The notes below the pieces were generated by a model. It saw only the letters and a program-made list of their open reading frames with translations, did no database searches and was not told where the DNA came from. A stretch of DNA of 64,000 nucleotides from Sesamum alatum (taxonomy: Eukaryota > Streptophyta > Magnoliopsida > Lamiales > Pedaliaceae), in assembly GCA_034509735.1 (NCBI GenBank), contig JACGWO010000005.1, positions 24,670,383-24,734,382 on the forward strand, read 5' to 3'. The position numbers and the translations under genes were made by a program. This document shows positions 60,130 to 64,000 of the stretch, in pieces (position 1 is the stretch's first letter; each line of letters begins with the position of its first letter).

Positions 60130-60620
60130 TTTTAATTTGTATATTTTTATTTATTGAACTCTTTTAGGTAACATCGCATCTTTCTTATTTTCCCTAGTGT
60201 TCTACAAATTCTTAATAAGATGGTGGAATATTTTGCAATAAGTATTCTTGGGATAGAAATGGTGGTTTGTTGCGGGTATGCTTAGTTCTATTAAGTGTAC
60301 TTTTTAAAATTTCACATTAATGGCAAAAACGGCGTGTTGTTTTTCATTTTATTTTGACAATAGTGTGGTGCAAAGTTGTATATTATTATTTAGTAATTAC
60401 AAAATTTTGTGGTTATTGGTTGTGTTTTGCTTATTTTTAATGGTAGGTGATGATTTCCTATTGTTATATTTAGTAGTAATATATATTACATATATTAATA
60501 ATAACAATAATAAAAATATATTTTCAGTAAATCCACATTCTTTGTTTGTCAACATCTAGCTATTAACCAAGTGCACTAAAGACAGATACCACAAGCACCA
60601 GCACACAAATAAAAGAAAAA
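60130..60620. other. No gene recognised
   Basis: AT-rich flank to the right of the Gypsy 5' LTR. The hydrophobic frame at 60320-60559 has no recognisable domain and is probably chance. Confidence 0.4.
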
Positions 60621-60848
60621 ATGCAAGCAACTTCCTGTGATGTTGCAAATGAGCAAATTACCTCCCCCCTCCCCTATGAAAAATAAAATAGCAATTTACT
60701 CCCTTTGTTTTTTTAAAATGAATCGATTTACCTCCCCGTATTTTTTAAAATGGAGCAATTTACCTCCCTGTCTAGGGAGTAAATTGCTATTTTTTTTTCA
60801 TAGGGGGGTAATTTGCTCATTGCAATATCACAAGGAGGTAAATTGCAT
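60621..60848. mobile_element. MITE-like palindromic element
   Basis: About 228 bp with arms of about 90 bp. Left: TGTGATGTTGCAAATGAGCA, then ATTACCTCCCCC and AATAGCAATTTACTCCCT. Right: the complements AGGGAGTAAATTGCTATT, GGGGGGTAATTTGCTCATTG and CACAAGGAGGTAAATTGCAT. The centre holds two further TTTACCTCCC phrases. No coding capacity. Confidence 0.75.
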
Positions 60849-61717
60849 TAAACCCCACAAACAACTGAATTATAATTGGGCCTCTAGTTTTGCTTTGGTT
60901 AAGAGAGTGAATCATTCGTGAATGTATAAATTCTATTTTCATGCTTACTTGGCTAAATTAATATTTCAGTCTATGTTTGGTGAATTTGTATATATGGATT
61001 CTTATTTTTACGTTTTCTAATGCTCTATCACTGTATATCTACATGTGTAGTTTGCGCCTAAAATAAGTTTATTTTGTTCGATGTAGTGCAAACCTTGGCA
61101 ATGGAAATTAGAAGCATTGGTCGCGCGATGTTCGCGTACATCGTATGTTTCTTATTATGATCCATGTTTGCATACTACATTCTCTATTGTTCGTTACGAA
61201 GACTTGTTTTGTCCATTGTAATTCGGTTGAAACCAAATAGGCTAGCCAATGGTGCATGCGCAGGCACCATGTACCGTGTGTTGGTGTGACGTTCATTTCT
61301 TTGCTAAACCGTGGTTCGGCTCTGCTATACAAGGCAATAAGGACATATATATTCTACATTGTTTAATTTTATTTATTAGTTTGTTTTGCCATTTTGTGGC
61401 ATCGATTTCTGCATGCTCGTTGTTTCGAAATATTTCAGGTCGGCAGGGTCAATTGAAGCTTATATTTATTTATTTATTTAATGGGGAGTTATTTTCCCAA
61501 TAACACCGCATTAAGTGAACTTTCTCTCAAAAACCTGAAATTTTCTACTGGGACATGGACTTACCACGTGTGCTACTTTGGTGACTTATGCTCGCTCTTG
61601 GTGTGCACGCGTGGTGTTTGTGCGATTATTCTTGTGCATTAGTCTGTGACTAGGTATACTATGAACTTATATGAAAAGTTTTGATATGCTTACGTATTTT
61701 TCCTTAATTAATAAATA
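60849..61717. other. No gene recognised
   Basis: AT-rich flank with a slightly GC-richer part (61090-61320). The frames at 61108-61332 and 61249-61503 overlap on opposite strands and show no known domain. Confidence 0.4.
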
Positions 61718-62699
61718 GGGATACTTACATAAACCCCCCTCTTGTGTTTTAGTTTGTCTGCAAAAAAAACCCCTTATGTTGTATTAATATACAAAAAAAC
61801 CCCTATGTTATGTTAAACTCAGCTCACTTGCCACTAATCCTTAGCGTCGTTAGTAGCCTTTTGATGCCGTTAATTTTTGGTCAAGTTGCCAATTTTACCC
61901 TCTATACAATATGAGGCTGGAGAGTAAAATTTTGACTTTCACTTTCAGAATGAGAGAAACAGAGAGAGAGAAAGGTGAGAAACTAGGGTCATTTTACTGC
62001 GCGAAAATCCCCAAATCTCAGCAAATATAACTAAGAAACTTGTTTTCATGTGCGATTAAGTGTCAGATTTCAACACTCCGACATTTGTATCGGATTATTT
62101 TGAGGTATTTTGGAGAATACGAAAAGTGAGTATTGAAAAATTCCAACAATAAAATCTAATTTTTTTTGTATACTCTTATAGATCTGTAACTAACCATGTT
62201 TTTTTTTTTTTTTTTACAAGACTGAAAAAGGATTTGGCCCAGGTAGGCTCAGTGACAATTTAGGGGTGCTGCAGTATAAAAGGTATATAGATTGAATCTG
62301 CGTTTTAAGGGTTTTTTTTTTTTAAACATTTCATGCCCCCACTTCTATTTTAATGTAGTTTGAAATCCAAAAGGTAGGTTTTTTTCTTAATTCTTTTTTG
62401 CTTCGACTTGCTGAAAGTTGTCTCTAGTCCCCCAACATTTATTCCCTTATTTTGCATTGAAAATGGTAGGTACAATGTGTTTTATATGTTGTAAATTGTA
62501 ATGGTCCCCACTCGTGTTAGTATTGTATTTGGTTATTCTAATAAATATGTGATATGTTCTGACTAAATATGTGATATTAGTCTAATTGGTATTCATTAGT
62601 ATATAGATTAATTTTAATATATGCGATATTGGTTTATGATATTAGTGTAATTGGTATTTACTGATATTAGTGCAATGTGTTATTAGAGTGATGATAAAT

Positions 62700-64000
62700 T
62701 ATTGTATTATGCAGATAACGGTGCTTGGTGTGTATGCTGATTTTGATATATGGGCAGGAGTGGTGTTAGAGTGGGTAACTAAAGTTAAGTATATAGGAGG
62801 TATAAGGATGTTGTTCAATCAGGTTGATTTAGAAAGACTATATTATGGGATTTATTAGACATGTATCTGAGACTGGTGAGAAAGAATTAAATGTCCAAAT
62901 ACACTATTGTCTTCCAGGACATACCCTAGATAATGGGATTAGACTGTTACATGGGGATGATGGTATAAGGGATTTGTGTAGGATATTTGAGAGGTTGAGT
63001 GTAGTCCTTATTTATTTTGAAGAGAAACAAGGCCCTTTGCTTGCTTTAGACACTCAGGAAAATATCTTGCCAATTGAAAAACATATTCCTTCACTTCCTT
63101 TTATTGATATCCATCAAAATGAAAAAGTATCACCTGAGTCCCAAATCTCTGAGTTTCCACAATTGTCTGAAGTACCCCAAACCACCCCCGAGTTTCCGCA
63201 AATGTCTGAAGTACCACAAAACACCCCTAAGTTTCCACAAATGTCTGAAGTACCCCAAAACATTCCTGAGGGTAGTGAGGCAGCTAGTGCTGGTGATGGG
63301 ATTGGAAGGAGAGACAATGAGCAGTGTCACAATTCCTCGGATTCTAATTATGAGGAGGGTGATGTGGGTGAGACGTCATCAGATTCTGATCCTAACTCTT
63401 TTGCATTAGAATGCTTTTCATGGATGTTAGAAGATTTTGAGGGTCCTTTAGATGATGATACTTTTTAAAAGTAGGGCTAATCATCTAGATAAGTTTTTAA
63501 GACACTTAGATCATACTTGAAGAATATATATATATATATATATATAACTGGGAGGCAACTGATGAACAAAGAAGAGATGACTGGAGAAATATGGTGGGTG
63601 AGGAGTGGTATAGTGATGGGGACAATGAAGATGAATTACATTCATTGAGGGGGTCAGATGATGAGGGGAACAGGTATAATGAATGGGATGAAAATATGGT
63701 TGGTGGTGATGTGGAGCTGTCTGTTGGGATGAAATTCCCTATAAGGCAAAAATATAGAGATGTCCTGAGGGATTGCGCTGTGAAAACGGAATGGGAGCTA
63801 AGATTCATTAACAATGAAAAACACATCATCACTGCTACTTAGAAGAATGGTAGTGAATGGAAGGTTCATGCATCTTCAGTTATGAAGGGGACCACATTTC
63901 AAATTAAGTCAATAAAAGGGATTCATTCATGTGCACACAAAACTAAGAACAAACAGGCAAATTACAAATACTTGGGGAAAATGATTGAAAATTATATTAG
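62700..64000 (+). pseudogene. MULE transposase N-terminal part (PB1-like and MuDR-type DNA-binding domain), partial
   Basis: A PB1-like region reads YADFDIWAGVVLEWV...YIGG (62700-62850) and, after a frameshift, VQIHYCLPGHTLDNGIRLL (62845-63010). Next is a linker with three 13-residue repeats (FPQMSEVPQNTPK type, 63151-63267), then a Ser/Asp/Glu-rich acidic stretch. A one-base shift at about 63463 moves the frame: the reading continues KSRANHLDKFLRHL, crosses a TA microsatellite (63520-63545), and reaches NWEATDEQRRDDW...EEWYSDGD. The MuDR-type DNA-binding domain is at 63710-63960 (VELSVGMKFPIRQKYRDVL, KVHASSVMKGTTFQIKSI), with an in-frame TAG at 63841. It is better preserved than MULE-A. The catalytic domain lies outside the window. 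Confidence 0.8.
63151..63267 (+). repeat. 39-bp coding tandem repeat (3 copies)
   Basis: Units starting at 63151, 63190 and 63229, each encoding a 13-residue Phe-Pro-Gln / Ser-Glu-Val-Pro-Gln module. The spacing is a multiple of three, so the frame is kept. Confidence 0.85.

Larger units (their letters stand above)
61718..64000 (+). mobile_element. Mutator-like element (MULE-B), PB1-domain type, cut by the window edge
   Basis: The left terminus begins GGGATACTTACATAAACCCC and contains repeated AAAACCCCTTATGTT-type phrases (61718-61815), similar in style to the MULE-A ends. The start of a MURA-type transposase follows on the plus strand and runs past the window end, so the right TIR and target duplication cannot be checked. 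Confidence 0.75.

Overview
This window is nuclear DNA of a flowering plant, most likely a eudicot; MULEs with an N-terminal PB1-like domain weakly suggest an asterid. The evidence is the content: En/Spm (CACTA), Mutator-like (MULE), Ty1/copia and Ty3/gypsy chromovirus elements, short foldback elements and a mitochondrial-like patch, in AT-rich DNA with many microsatellites. I find no intact host protein-coding gene and no rRNA or tRNA gene. Nearly every recognisable coding segment belongs to a transposable element and is broken by stops, frameshifts, deletions or nested insertions.

Layout. 533-5725 is a decayed MULE (9-bp TSD, about 90-bp TIRs, transposase on the minus strand) holding a small foldback element. 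5843-7175 is a giant foldback element with no coding capacity. 7176-9961 and 20019-21112 are old sequence, partly a degenerate Gypsy-type LTR, split by a 10,054-bp CACTA element (9962-20015, 3-bp TSD ATA) that carries both a TNP2-type transposase gene and a TNPA/Transposase_24-type gene. 21113-21637 is a LINE-like scrap. 21904-26893 is a structurally complete 5-kb Gypsy chromovirus of Reina type on the minus strand. 28080-29295 looks mitochondrial and abuts the broken end of a second CACTA element (about 29300-38235, minus orientation), whose transposase gene is split by a solo LTR (35394-37304).

From 39149 to 60129 lies a compound of two minus-strand LTR retrotransposons. A Copia element (39149 to about 50613) has a complete 3' LTR and a truncated 5' LTR. 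It is fused to a Gypsy chromovirus of Tekay/Del type (about 50613-60129) with a truncated 3' LTR and a complete 2.9-kb 5' LTR. Each is interrupted by a plus-orientation solo LTR of the same Copia LTR family with perfect 5-bp TSDs (44376-46561 in the Copia gag; 51382-53458 in the Gypsy chromodomain). The right flank has a short MITE-like palindrome (60621-60848). The start of a second PB1-type MULE (61718 to the window end, plus strand) runs off the edge.

How the parts work together: in the CACTA elements the TNP2 product would cut the CACTA termini and the TNPA-type product would bind the repeated AGGAACGGT-like subterminal motif. Both CACTA copies also carry, between their two genes, a tandem array of about 92-94-bp units, each with an inverted pair of that motif. 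The LTR elements supply gag, protease, integrase, RT and RNase H. All appear dead here, so the window mainly records nested insertion, LTR-LTR recombination and deletion.
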